A stretch of 64,000 bases of DNA from Nocardia brasiliensis NBRC 14402 (lineage in GTDB: Bacteria; Actinomycetota; Actinomycetes; Mycobacteriales; Mycobacteriaceae). The stretch's first letter is position 1, and each line of letters begins with the position of its first letter. Positions 8,640 through 16,766 of this stretch are shown here, one piece after another. The stretch covers positions 1 through 64,000 of the forward strand of contig NZ_BAFT02000038.1 in the NCBI RefSeq assembly GCF_000308475.2. Reading direction: 5' to 3'. The translations under genes were made by a program, and so were the position numbers. The notes below the pieces were generated by a model. It was given only the letters and a program-made list of their open reading frames with translations, ran no database searches and had not been told where the DNA came from.

Positions 8640-9191
8640 GTGCCTACGAAGCGGGAACTCGTCCTGGATGCCGCGATCGAACTGCTGGGATCGCGGGGTG
8701 CCCGTGCGCTCACCCACCGCGCGGTCGACGAGGCGGCCGGCATGCCGTCCGGCTCGACCTCGAACTATTTCCGCTCGCGGGACGCACTGCTCGCCGGCCT
8801 GGCCGAACGCCTGGAAGAGCGCGATTACGCGGACTGGGACGCGCTGAGCCGGGTACCGGCGCCGAGCACCCTCGACCAACTCGTCGAGAGCATCGCTCTG
8901 TTCGTCACGCATGCGATCACCACCGATCGCACCCGCACGCTCGCCCGATACGCCCTGTTCCTGGAGGCACAGGGCTCCCCGGCCGCGCAGGCCGCGGTGC
9001 GGCGCGGAAACGAACGGCTGACCGACTGGATTCGCGCCATGCTCCGCAACGTCGACGCGGGGCCGGACGTGGCGAAGCTGCTCGTCGACTGTCTCGACGG
9101 CGTGGTGCTGCACCAGTTGGCCGGCCCCGCAACGGGGTTCGACGCCCAGCGGGCGGTGGACCGGTTGGTCCGCGGGCTGCTGCTCAGCTGA
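8640..9191 (+). CDS. TetR/AcrR family transcriptional regulator
   Basis: This 183-residue TetR-type repressor has an N-terminal HTH (LVLDAAIELLGSRGARALTHRAV, then DEAAGMPSGSTSNYFRSRDALL) and an all-helical ligand-binding C-terminus. The GTG at 8640 is only 8 bases from the nearest operator and has no Shine-Dalgarno sequence, which fits a leaderless transcript common in actinobacteria. It probably represses itself and the divergent flavin monooxygenase through the three palindromes. Its 3' end overlaps the convergent GntP gene by 8 bases. Confidence 0.9.
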   Translation: MPTKRELVLDAAIELLGSRGARALTHRAVDEAAGMPSGSTSNYFRSRDALLAGLAERLEERDYADWDALSRVPAPSTLDQLVESIALFVTHAITTDRTRTLARYALFLEAQGSPAAQAAVRRGNERLTDWIRAMLRNVDAGPDVAKLLVDCLDGVVLHQLAGPATGFDAQRAVDRLVRGLLLS

Positions 9192-10647
9192 CGATGGCGA
9201 ACAGCACCGCGGCGACCGCGAAACTCACCACCGAAAGGATGGTTTCGAGGACGGTCCAGGTCTGCAGCGTCTGCTTGACGGTCAGGTTGAAGAACTTCGC
9301 GATGATCCAGAAACCACCGTCGTTGACGTGGCTGAGGATGATCGAGCCCGCGGCGATCGCCATGGCGATCAGCGCGATCGACATCTGCGAGTAACCGTGG
9401 TCGGTCACCAGCGGCGCGACGATGCCGCCGGTGGTGACGATGGCGACCGTCGCCGAGCCCTGCGCGATGCGCAGACCACAGCTGATGATGTAGGCGAGCA
9501 CGATCACCGGCAGCCCGGCCGCGGACATGGTGTCGGCCAGTGCGGTGCCGATCCCGGTGGCGGAGATGACCTTTCCGAAGAACGCGCCCGCGCCGACCAC
9601 CAGCAGCAGCATGCCGACCGGCCGCAGCGATTCGGCGGTGAGTTCGCTGAGCTCCTGCACGGTGGAACCGCGGCGCACACCGAGCACATAGAACGCGATC
9701 AGCACCGCGATCAGCAGCGCGACGGCGGGCGTGCCGAAGAAGGTCAGCACCTGCAGCAGCTGAGAGTCCTTGTCCAGCAACTGGGTACCGAAGGTGGCAC
9801 CGAGGATCAGCACCAGCGGGATCGCGATGATCGCGCCGATCAGGCCCACCGACGGCGGCGTGGCCGTCACGGTCTTGGTGGCCGTGCCGGTGCCGCCGCC
9901 GGTGCCGTCGGAAATCCGCTCCCCCTCATCGGGAGCGGTTTCCTTCTCCTTGGTGACCAGGAATTCCTCCGGCACCTCGACGTGCACGCGCTTGCCGATG
10001 TAACTACCCCAGACGATGCCCGCCGCGACGAAACCCGGTAGACCGCAGACGAATCCCATCAGGATCAACCAGCCGAGGCTCACCCCGAGCAGACCGCCCA
10101 GCGCCACCGGACCCGGGTGCGGCGGCAGAAATGCGTGCGTCATCGACAGACCAGCCAGCATCGGCATCGCGTACAACACCAGCGAGCGCCCGCCGCGCTT
10201 GGCCGCCACGTAGATCAGCGGCGCGAGCACGAAGATGCCGATATCGAAGAAGACCGGGATACCGAAGATGAGCCCGAGCAGGCCCATCGCGAACGGGGCG
10301 CCCTTCTCGCCGAACAGGTTCAGCAGCTTGCCGGTGAGCACGTCGGCGCCGCCGGAGCGTTCCAGGATCGCGCCGAGCACCGTGCCGAGCCCGATGATGA
10401 CGGCGATATGCCCGAGGATGCCGCCGAATCCGGTCTCCAGCAGGGAATCACCGGCTTTGATCGCCGTGCCGACGATCTTCGACACCGGCAGCCCGGCGGC
10501 CAGCGCCAACCCGAGCCCGGTGAGCAGCAGCGCGATGAACGGCTCCAGCTTGACCTTGATGATGGCGAACAGCAGCACTGCGATCGCAAGCCCGCAGAGC
10601 AGGAGCAGCCCCCGGGTATCGGTGCGCAGCCAATCTACAGCGCCCAT
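9184..10647 (-). CDS. GntP family sugar-acid:proton symporter
   Basis: This 487-residue integral membrane protein has about 12-14 hydrophobic segments and family landmarks such as GFGGILGHIAVIIGLGTVLGA and THAFLPPHPGPVALGGLLG. GntP transporters import gluconate, fructuronate or related aldonic acids with protons. A hydrophilic Asp/Glu/Thr-rich loop near residues 245-275 is longer than usual. The ATG at 10647 has GAGAGG upstream. It is the last gene of the leftward arm after the KDPG aldolase (11-base gap), so its cargo is probably the acid degraded by that pathway. Confidence 0.92.
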   Translation of the reverse strand: MGAVDWLRTDTRGLLLLCGLAIAVLLFAIIKVKLEPFIALLLTGLGLALAAGLPVSKIVGTAIKAGDSLLETGFGGILGHIAVIIGLGTVLGAILERSGGADVLTGKLLNLFGEKGAPFAMGLLGLIFGIPVFFDIGIFVLAPLIYVAAKRGGRSLVLYAMPMLAGLSMTHAFLPPHPGPVALGGLLGVSLGWLILMGFVCGLPGFVAAGIVWGSYIGKRVHVEVPEEFLVTKEKETAPDEGERISDGTGGGTGTATKTVTATPPSVGLIGAIIAIPLVLILGATFGTQLLDKDSQLLQVLTFFGTPAVALLIAVLIAFYVLGVRRGSTVQELSELTAESLRPVGMLLLVVGAGAFFGKVISATGIGTALADTMSAAGLPVIVLAYIISCGLRIAQGSATVAIVTTGGIVAPLVTDHGYSQMSIALIAMAIAAGSIILSHVNDGGFWIIAKFFNLTVKQTLQTWTVLETILSVVSFAVAAVLFAIVS

Positions 10648-10658
10648 GGGTAGACCTC

Positions 10659-11288
10659 TCAATTCATGGATCGAACGAACGACGCCGCGCGGTCGGCGAT
10701 TTCGGTCCACCGGCCCGCCGCGACATCGGAAGGGGCAACGACGTCGGTGCCTGCCGTGACGGCGACAGCGCCCGCGGCCAGGAATTCGGCGGCGTTGCCC
10801 GCGTTGACGCCACCCGACGGGATGAGCGCAACATCTGGAAACGGACCACGCAGGTCCTTCAGGTAGCCGGGCCCGAGTGCCCGCGCGGGGAAGATCTTCA
10901 CCGCGGCCGCGCCGAGATCGAGCGCGGTGAGCACCTCGCTCGGCGTGAAAGCGCCCATCACGACCGGAATGTCGTGCTGCGCGGCCACCTCGGCGACCTC
11001 GGTGCGCAGACCCGGCGTGACCAGGAACTGCGCACCACTGTCGATCGCGGCCTTGGCCTGTTCCCCGGTGAGCACGGTCCCGACACCGAGTACCGCGTGC
11101 GCGGCGGACCGAGCGGCCGCGAGATAGCCCAGCACACCCGGCGTGGTGAAAGTGAGTTCCAGCGCCCGGATGCCGGACGACGCCAGCGCCTCCGCCAGCG
11201 CCACCGGATCGGGAATCTCCGGCGCGCGAACCACACTCAGCACCCGGTCGGCCCGGATGGCCGCCATGGCGGTACTGCTCGAGGTCAT
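10659..11288 (-). CDS. KDPG/KHG-type aldolase (2-dehydro-3-deoxy-phosphogluconate aldolase family)
   Basis: This 209-residue class I aldolase has the catalytic Glu44 in ALELTFTT and the Schiff-base Lys131 in AVKIFPA; GVGTVLT and IPSGGVNAGN are the other conserved loops. The family splits 2-keto-3-deoxy-6-phosphogluconate to pyruvate and glyceraldehyde 3-phosphate. The substrate-binding Arg of E. coli Eda (in LRT) is Thr here (FTT), a common actinobacterial variant that leaves exact specificity open. Its start codon shares one base with the stop of the upstream deacylase gene (TGATG), so translation is coupled. Confidence 0.9.
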   Translation of the reverse strand: MTSSSTAMAAIRADRVLSVVRAPEIPDPVALAEALASSGIRALELTFTTPGVLGYLAAARSAAHAVLGVGTVLTGEQAKAAIDSGAQFLVTPGLRTEVAEVAAQHDIPVVMGAFTPSEVLTALDLGAAAVKIFPARALGPGYLKDLRGPFPDVALIPSGGVNAGNAAEFLAAGAVAVTAGTDVVAPSDVAAGRWTEIADRAASFVRSMN

Positions 11289-12901
11289 CAGACTGTCTCC
11301 TTTCGCGCGGCGTCCATGCGCAGCGCCCGCCCGGCGAGCGTGCCGGTGGGTGCGCCGTCGTCGATGGCGAAGCGCCCGTTGACGAGCACGTGCGTGATGC
11401 CGCGCGCCTGCTGTTTCGGATCGTCGAAGGTAGCCGTATCGATCACCGAGGCCGGATCGAACACGACGAGATCCGCGGCGTACCCGGTGGATACGAGGCC
11501 GCGGTCGCGCAGCCGCAGGCGTTGCGCGGGCCGGCCGGTCAGGTGGTGTACGCAGTCCTCCAGCTCCAGCACGCCGAGTTCGCGCACGTACCGGCCGAGA
11601 TAACGCGGGAAGGTGCCCCAGGCGCGCGGGTGCGGCCGAGCAGGTGCGAGCAGCGCGTCACTGCCGCCCATGTGCCCCGGGTGCACCATGATCGCGCGCA
11701 CGTTCTCCTCGTGCCCGACGTGCTGCAGAATGCCCGTCGCGAGCTGATCGCGTTGCAGCAGTTCGAAGAACACCTCGACCGGCGCCACCGCGCGTTCGGC
11801 GGCGATCTCGTCGATCCGTTTGCCGACGTACTGGTCGAGGTCCGCGTTGCCGACCCCGCTGATCTGGATGGTCTCCCATTCGACGGTCACGCCGTGACAG
11901 CCGTCGGACCCGTGCACGTCGACATCCTGGGCGATGCGCGCCCGGGTCGCCGGATCCTCGAGCCGCGCCAGCGCCGCGTCCGGACCGCCGGACATCGCCC
12001 AGCTCGGCAGCAGCGCCGAAAGCGTGGTGGCGCCGGGCAGATAGGGGTAGGTGTCCAAGGTGATGTCGCAGCCTTCGGCCCTGGCCTCGTCGATCAGCGC
12101 CAGGAACTCCGGTGCGCGACCGCGGTTCACGTGGAAGTTCATCGTGGCGTGCGTGAGGTGCAGCGCGCAGCCGGTGCGCCGGGCGAGGCCGATCATCTCC
12201 GCGTACGCCTCGAGCGCGCCCGCACCGTAGGAACGGGTGTGCGGGGCGTAGAAGCCGCCGAACTCCGCGACCACCTCGCACAGCGCGGCCAATTCGCCGG
12301 TGTCGGCGTACATTCCGGGTGTGTAGGTGAGCCCGCTCGACATGCCGACCGCGCCGTCACGCAATCCCTGCGCGAGCAGCTCCTGCATGCGCCGGATCTC
12401 GTCCCCGGTCGCCGGACGCTGATCCGCGCCGACCACCAGCAGCCGTAATGTGCCCTGCGGCACGAGATAGGCGGCGTTGGGCGTGATTCCGCGATCGAGG
12501 CGGTCCAGGTACTCGGCCACGGTGCGCCAGGAGAAGTCGAGGTCCGCGGGATTGCCGTTCCACCCGGCGATCTGGCGGCGCACCACATCAAGGGTGGCGT
12601 CGTCGATCGGGGCATAGGACAGTCCGTCCTGTCCGATCACCTCGGTGGTCACACCCTGGCTGATCTTGGCGAAATGCCCGGGCTCGGTGAGCAGATGCAG
12701 ATCCGAGTGCGCGTGCATGTCGATGAAGCCGGGGCACAGCACGGCCCCGGGTCCGGTCTCGACGACCCGGTCGGCCTCGGCGAACGAGCCGGGGGCGGTG
12801 ATCTGGGTGATACGACCGTCGGCGACGCGCACGTCGCCGCGGAAGCGCGGCAGGCCGGTGCCGTCGATGATGTCGATCTCGCGAAAAAGTATGTCCGTCA
12901 T
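11288..12901 (-). CDS. N-acyl-D-amino-acid deacylase family amidohydrolase
   Basis: This 537-residue amidohydrolase resembles D-aminoacylase. The metal motif HAHSDLH is at 63-69, with later conserved stretches LTYTPGMYADTGELAAL and LHLTHATMN and a C-terminal HHLTGRPAQRLRLRDRG beta-sandwich return. In classical D-aminoacylases a Cys in GNCG is a zinc ligand; here the segment reads IGQDGLSYAP (90-98), so Asp92 takes its place. That marks a divergent subfamily with possibly different substrates. It starts at 12901 and follows the PLP-enzyme gene by 13 bases. A likely role is removing the acetyl group from an N-acetylated D-amino acid or amino-sugar acid. Confidence 0.85.
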   Translation of the reverse strand: MTDILFREIDIIDGTGLPRFRGDVRVADGRITQITAPGSFAEADRVVETGPGAVLCPGFIDMHAHSDLHLLTEPGHFAKISQGVTTEVIGQDGLSYAPIDDATLDVVRRQIAGWNGNPADLDFSWRTVAEYLDRLDRGITPNAAYLVPQGTLRLLVVGADQRPATGDEIRRMQELLAQGLRDGAVGMSSGLTYTPGMYADTGELAALCEVVAEFGGFYAPHTRSYGAGALEAYAEMIGLARRTGCALHLTHATMNFHVNRGRAPEFLALIDEARAEGCDITLDTYPYLPGATTLSALLPSWAMSGGPDAALARLEDPATRARIAQDVDVHGSDGCHGVTVEWETIQISGVGNADLDQYVGKRIDEIAAERAVAPVEVFFELLQRDQLATGILQHVGHEENVRAIMVHPGHMGGSDALLAPARPHPRAWGTFPRYLGRYVRELGVLELEDCVHHLTGRPAQRLRLRDRGLVSTGYAADLVVFDPASVIDTATFDDPKQQARGITHVLVNGRFAIDDGAPTGTLAGRALRMDAARKETV

Positions 12902-12914
12902 GGGGTCCGGCTCG

Positions 12915-14240
12915 TCAGAAGAAGGTGTGCAGGAAGTCGACCACGCGCGGCGACGCGGCATCAGCGTCATCGATCACCGGGACGAGCCGCCACTTGTCGA
13001 ACGCGGTGCACGGGTGCGAGAGCCCGAAGCGCACAACGGTGCCGATCGGCAGGTCCGTGTTCTCGGGCAGACGCAGGAACAGGTGCTGGTCGTTGAGCGC
13101 CGACGTCCGTGCCGCCCGGTCGACCGGCGTATCTTCCGGTCCCGCAATGCGTTGCGGGACCGGAAGACCCTCATCGAAGGGCAGATCACGTTTGCCCGCG
13201 TCCAGCAGGGCCAGTCCCGGCTCCGGGCGAGAAATGGTGCGCGCCCAGCCGTGCATGGCCGAGCGCAGCGGCTTGTCGCTGCGCGCCGCCGCCAACGGCG
13301 AGATTCCCGCGTAGAAGCCGTCGTCGTGGATGAGGTACGCGCCGGAGCGCAGCACGACGGTGGTCGGCACACCCTGTGCGCCTTGCTCGTCGGCCGATCC
13401 GGCCAGTCGCTCCACCACCAGGTCGGGGTAGGCACTGCCGCCCGCGGTGATGATCGCTTCGCCCGGATACTTTCCGGCGGCGGCGATTTCGCGGTGCAGG
13501 CGGGCCAGTTCGTCCAGGTAGTGCCGCACGGTGTCCACCGCTTCGGAGGTGCGATCGTGTGCGAGCGCGCCTTCGTAGCCGCCGACCCCGCCCAGCGTCA
13601 GCCGCGGGGCGTCGGCGATGGCGGCCGCGATGGCGTGCGCCTGCTCGACCGTGCGCGCACCCGTACGGCCGTGCGGCCCGCCGAGTTCGACCAGCACCCG
13701 GACCCGGGCCGCGCCGGGCGCGGTGCTCAGGTGCCGGTTCATCAGGGCGACCGTCTCGACACTGTCGGCCCAGCAGACGAATTCGAACGCCGGATCGTTC
13801 GCCGATTCTTCGGCCACCCAGTGCAATCCGACCGGATCGACGAGCGCGTTGGCCAGCAGGATCCGGCGCACACCGAAGGAACGGGCGAGCTGGACCTGCC
13901 AGATGGTCGCGAGTGTGATGCCCCAGCAGCCGGCGGCGAGCTGTTGCGCCCACAGCTGCGGCGCCATCGTCGTCTTGCCGTGCGGCGCGAGTTGCACGCC
14001 CGCGGCGCTCACCCAGTCGGCCATCAGTGCGAGATTCGACTCGACGGCCGACCGGTCGATGGTCAGCACCGGGGTTTCGAGTTGCGCGAGCGTCGGTGCG
14101 GTGGCGAGGAATTCGCGCACGGTGTGCCCCCAGGCGGCGGGCGGCAGCCCTTTGTGCTCGGGACCGAGCCTCCGGTCTCCGAGTGCTGCTACGACGTCGT
14201 CGTCGATCACCACGGCGTTCCTTCCCGCGAATTCCCGCAT
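12915..14240 (-). CDS. Fold-type III PLP enzyme, D-serine dehydratase/D-glucosaminate dehydratase-like
   Basis: This is a 441-residue alanine-racemase-fold PLP enzyme. VLTIDRSAVESNL opens the barrel and the PLP lysine is Lys89 in LAPHGKTTM. The C-terminal domain ends with His409-Pro-Cys411 in LSHPCTAFDKW. The His-x-Cys pair is the zinc site of eukaryotic-type D-serine dehydratases, whereas D-threonine aldolases carry His-x-Asp, so elimination of ammonia is favoured over retro-aldol cleavage. Start: the ATG at 14240 has a weak ribosome site; a GTG at 14213 with GGGAAGGA 6 bases upstream is a strong alternative. It is first in the leftward arm, followed by the deacylase, aldolase and permease. 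Confidence 0.85.
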   Translation of the reverse strand: MREFAGRNAVVIDDDVVAALGDRRLGPEHKGLPPAAWGHTVREFLATAPTLAQLETPVLTIDRSAVESNLALMADWVSAAGVQLAPHGKTTMAPQLWAQQLAAGCWGITLATIWQVQLARSFGVRRILLANALVDPVGLHWVAEESANDPAFEFVCWADSVETVALMNRHLSTAPGAARVRVLVELGGPHGRTGARTVEQAHAIAAAIADAPRLTLGGVGGYEGALAHDRTSEAVDTVRHYLDELARLHREIAAAGKYPGEAIITAGGSAYPDLVVERLAGSADEQGAQGVPTTVVLRSGAYLIHDDGFYAGISPLAAARSDKPLRSAMHGWARTISRPEPGLALLDAGKRDLPFDEGLPVPQRIAGPEDTPVDRAARTSALNDQHLFLRLPENTDLPIGTVVRFGLSHPCTAFDKWRLVPVIDDADAASPRVVDFLHTFF

Positions 14241-14262
14241 CAATCTACATAGCTTCTCGCTA

Positions 14263-14315
14263 TTGCATATTCTGCAATGCTTGTTGCGCATCGTGTTTCG
14301 TGTGGTTATTCTGCA
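14263..14315. promoter_or_regulatory. Candidate operator in divergent promoter (IclR target?)
   Basis: TTGCA-N5-TGCAA forms a 15-bp inverted repeat at 14263-14277. The 9-mer TATTCTGCA from its right part (14268-14276) recurs at 14307-14315, 39 bases downstream. Both lie between the divergent arms of the amino-sugar-acid locus. The IclR-type regulator encoded two genes downstream is the obvious candidate binder, but this is inference. Confidence 0.45.
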
Positions 14316-14355
14316 CGGGATGGCCTCTGGCCGCAAGCACAGGAAGGAGATCGGT

Positions 14356-15399
14356 GTGACGTGGCCTACGTCGACCCGCCCACGAGCGGTGACCGTCGGC
14401 GAGGGACTCGCTGTGCTGGTGGCACAGCCGGGTCCGCTGGAAGAGTCGGACACCTTCGAGCGGACCGCGGGCGGCGCCGAAGCGAACGTGGCCACCGTGC
14501 TGCCGCAACTGGGGGTCGACACCGCCTGGCTGTCGCGCATCGGCAGCGACGGCTTCGGCCGATACCTGATCGCCCATCTCGCGGCACGCGGCGTCGACGT
14601 GTCGGCGGTCGTCACCGATCCGGCCCGGCCGACCGCGGTGTACGTCAAGGAGCGCGGCAGTGGTTCCGGTAAGGCGACCGACCTCGCCGAGCGCGCCAGC
14701 CGCATGCTGTACTACCGCACCGGCTCCGCGGCCAGCGCGATGTCGCCCGCCGACCTCGACGCGAGCGCCGCGGCCGGCCTGCTCGCCCGCTGCGACCTGG
14801 TGCATTTCACCGGAATCACCACGGCGCTGTCCCATTCGACGACCGAGCTCACCGAAGCTCTGCTCGTTCTGCCCCGCAACGGCCGGTTGGTGAGCTTCGA
14901 CCTCAACTTCCGTCCCGCACTATGGGCGCAGCGACTCGAACTGGCGGCGGACGTGCTCGCGCGGCACGTCCGCGGCAGCGACGTGGTGTTCCTCGGCGCC
15001 GACGAGGCCGCCGCCGTCTTCGGCACCGGGGATCCCGACGCACTGCGCGCCCTGTTTCCAGAACCCGCGCAGCTCATCGTCAAGAACGACGAGCACACCG
15101 TCACGGGATTCGCGGGGGCCGATCGCGTCGAGGTGCCAGCGCTCGGACTGGAGGTCACCGAGCGGATCGGCGCGGGCGACGCGTTCGCGGGCGGCTATCT
15201 CGCGGCCCTGCTGCACGGCAGGCCGCTGGACCAGCGGCTGCGCTTCGGGCACCTGTGCGCCGCCGCCGCACTCACCGGCACCGGCGACGGCGCCGAACTT
15301 CCCCACCCCTCGGCCCTGGAACGGCTCGCCACCCTGGACGAAAAAGGTTGGGCCGAACTGCATTACAACGAGACCGTCATCGAGAATGTGGTCCTGTGA
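14356..15399 (+). CDS. PfkB family sugar kinase, likely 2-keto-3-deoxygluconate kinase
   Basis: This 347-residue ribokinase-fold kinase has the PfkB N-terminal substrate region FERTAGGAEANVATVLPQLG, the mid motif SFDLNFRPALW and the C-terminal signature ERIGAGDAFAGGYL with catalytic Asp275. Its composition (NFRPALW, VTERIGAGDAF) matches KDG kinases better than fructokinases. The GTG at 14356 is chosen because GGAAGGAG lies 7 bases upstream; an ATG at 14320 is possible. It opens the rightward arm with the IclR and RidA genes and would feed the KDPG aldolase encoded on the other arm. Confidence 0.87.
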   Translation: MTWPTSTRPRAVTVGEGLAVLVAQPGPLEESDTFERTAGGAEANVATVLPQLGVDTAWLSRIGSDGFGRYLIAHLAARGVDVSAVVTDPARPTAVYVKERGSGSGKATDLAERASRMLYYRTGSAASAMSPADLDASAAAGLLARCDLVHFTGITTALSHSTTELTEALLVLPRNGRLVSFDLNFRPALWAQRLELAADVLARHVRGSDVVFLGADEAAAVFGTGDPDALRALFPEPAQLIVKNDEHTVTGFAGADRVEVPALGLEVTERIGAGDAFAGGYLAALLHGRPLDQRLRFGHLCAAAALTGTGDGAELPHPSALERLATLDEKGWAELHYNETVIENVVL

Positions 15400-15427
15400 A
15401 CCACCCTAGAGTCTGTGAGACGCCGTC

Positions 15428-16198
15428 ATGAGTCAGAGTTTGTCGCGTGCCTTGACCATTCTGGTTGCGCTCGGCGAGGATTCGCGGTCGTTGGACCAGC
15501 TGGCCACCCAGCTCGGCGTGCACAAGTCGACCGTGCTGCGGTTACTCCAGACGATGGAGGCGCAGCGCTTCGTCACCCACGACAGCCAGCACCGCTACAT
15601 GCTGGGGTCGCGGCTGTTCGAACTCGCCAACCGCACACTGGAACAGCGCGACGTGCGCACCCTGGCGCGGCCGCACCTGAGCGCGTTGAACGCCGACACC
15701 AAGCAGACCATCCACCTCGCCACCTACGAATCAGGTGAGGTCGTCTACATCGACAAGCTCGACGCCACCCAGAGCGTGCGGATGTACTCCCGGGTCGGCA
15801 GGCCCGCGCCGCTGCACTGCACCGCCGTCGGCAAGGTGCTCATCTCGTCGCTGCCCCGCGCCGAATGGCGGGTGATCGCCGAGAAACTCGACTATCACCC
15901 GTTCACCGAACGCACCATCCGCACCCCCGAGCGCTACCTGATCGAACTGGAAAAGGTTGCCGCCCTTGGCTATGCGGAAGACCACGAAGAACACGAGAGC
16001 TTCGTCAACTGCATCGGCGTGCCCGTACGCAACGGCACCGGCGCGGTCGTCGCCGCGGTCTCGATGTCGGTGCCGGACATGCTCCTCGACCACGACCAGG
16101 TTCTGGCCGAACTGCCGCGCGTGCGCGCGGCCGCCGACGCCATCTCCGCCGAACTCGGCTGGGCACCCAGCCGCACCCCCACCGCAACGAAAGGCTGA
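15428..16198 (+). CDS. IclR family transcriptional regulator
   Basis: This 256-residue regulator has an N-terminal winged helix (SRALTILVALGEDSRSLDQL, ATQLGVHKSTVLRLLQTM) and a C-terminal IclR effector domain (GRPAPLHCTAVGKVLISSLP, then CIGVPVRNGTGAVVAAVSMSVP). IclR proteins commonly govern sugar-acid and aromatic catabolism and bind the pathway substrate or intermediate. Its position between the kinase and RidA genes and next to the two-armed locus makes it the probable local regulator. The ATG at 15428 is 28 bases from the kinase stop. Confidence 0.9.
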   Translation: MSQSLSRALTILVALGEDSRSLDQLATQLGVHKSTVLRLLQTMEAQRFVTHDSQHRYMLGSRLFELANRTLEQRDVRTLARPHLSALNADTKQTIHLATYESGEVVYIDKLDATQSVRMYSRVGRPAPLHCTAVGKVLISSLPRAEWRVIAEKLDYHPFTERTIRTPERYLIELEKVAALGYAEDHEEHESFVNCIGVPVRNGTGAVVAAVSMSVPDMLLDHDQVLAELPRVRAAADAISAELGWAPSRTPTATKG

Positions 16199-16205
16199 CT
16201 GTTCC

Positions 16206-16613
16206 ATGAGTGACAAGATCGCCGTCCGCACCACCGATGCGCCCGCACCCGCACACACCTTCTCCCAGGGCGTGCGCAAGGGGCCGTTCGTGCAGGTCTC
16301 TGGACAGGGTCCGGTGGACCCGGTCACCAACGCATACCTGTTCCCCGGCGACGTTGCGGCACAGACGATCCGGACCCTGCAGAACGTGAAAGCGATCATC
16401 GACGCGAGCGGTGCGACGTTCGATGACGTAGTCATGCTGCGGGTCTACCTGACCACCCGCGACGACTTCGCCGCGATGAACGAGGCGTACGGCGAATTCG
16501 TCACCGCCAACACCACCGGTGACGTCCTCCCCAGCCGCACCACCGTTTTCACCGGTCTCCCCCGCGCCGAGATGCTGGTCGAGATCGACGCCATCGCCAT
16601 CGTCACCGAATAG
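16206..16613 (+). CDS. RidA/YjgF family reactive-imine deaminase
   Basis: This 135-residue RidA-family protein has the usual landmarks GPFVQVSGQGPVDP, VYLTTRDDFAAMNEAYGEF and a C-terminal LPSRTTV...LVEIDAIAIV; the Arg in PSRTTV matches the catalytic Arg of archetypal RidA. RidA hydrolyses 2-aminoacrylate-type enamines and imines released by PLP dehydratases. Co-location with a PLP dehydratase-like gene therefore fits clean-up or acceleration of that enzyme's intermediate. It begins 7 bases after the IclR stop and ends the rightward arm. Confidence 0.9.
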   Translation: MSDKIAVRTTDAPAPAHTFSQGVRKGPFVQVSGQGPVDPVTNAYLFPGDVAAQTIRTLQNVKAIIDASGATFDDVVMLRVYLTTRDDFAAMNEAYGEFVTANTTGDVLPSRTTVFTGLPRAEMLVEIDAIAIVTE

Positions 16614-16721
16614 GGTCCCCAGGTCCGGTTAGACCAGCTCCCCGCCGGTCGAGCCGGACCCGGCCCACGGCCCGTGTAGCTGTGAAAACGCTCGGCCCCG
16701 GTTATTTTCCGTCGCCGACCC

Positions 16722-16760
16722 GACCGGTCCGACCCGCTCGTGCGGCGGGTCGGGCCGGTC
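16722..16760. terminator. Convergent bidirectional hairpin terminator
   Basis: A 16-bp stem (16722-16737 pairing with 16745-16760, one G-T wobble) with a 7-base loop lies between the convergent RidA gene and ABC ATPase gene. There is no strong T tract on either side, as is usual for high-GC actinobacterial terminators. Confidence 0.65.
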
Positions 16761-16766
16761 CGGCCT

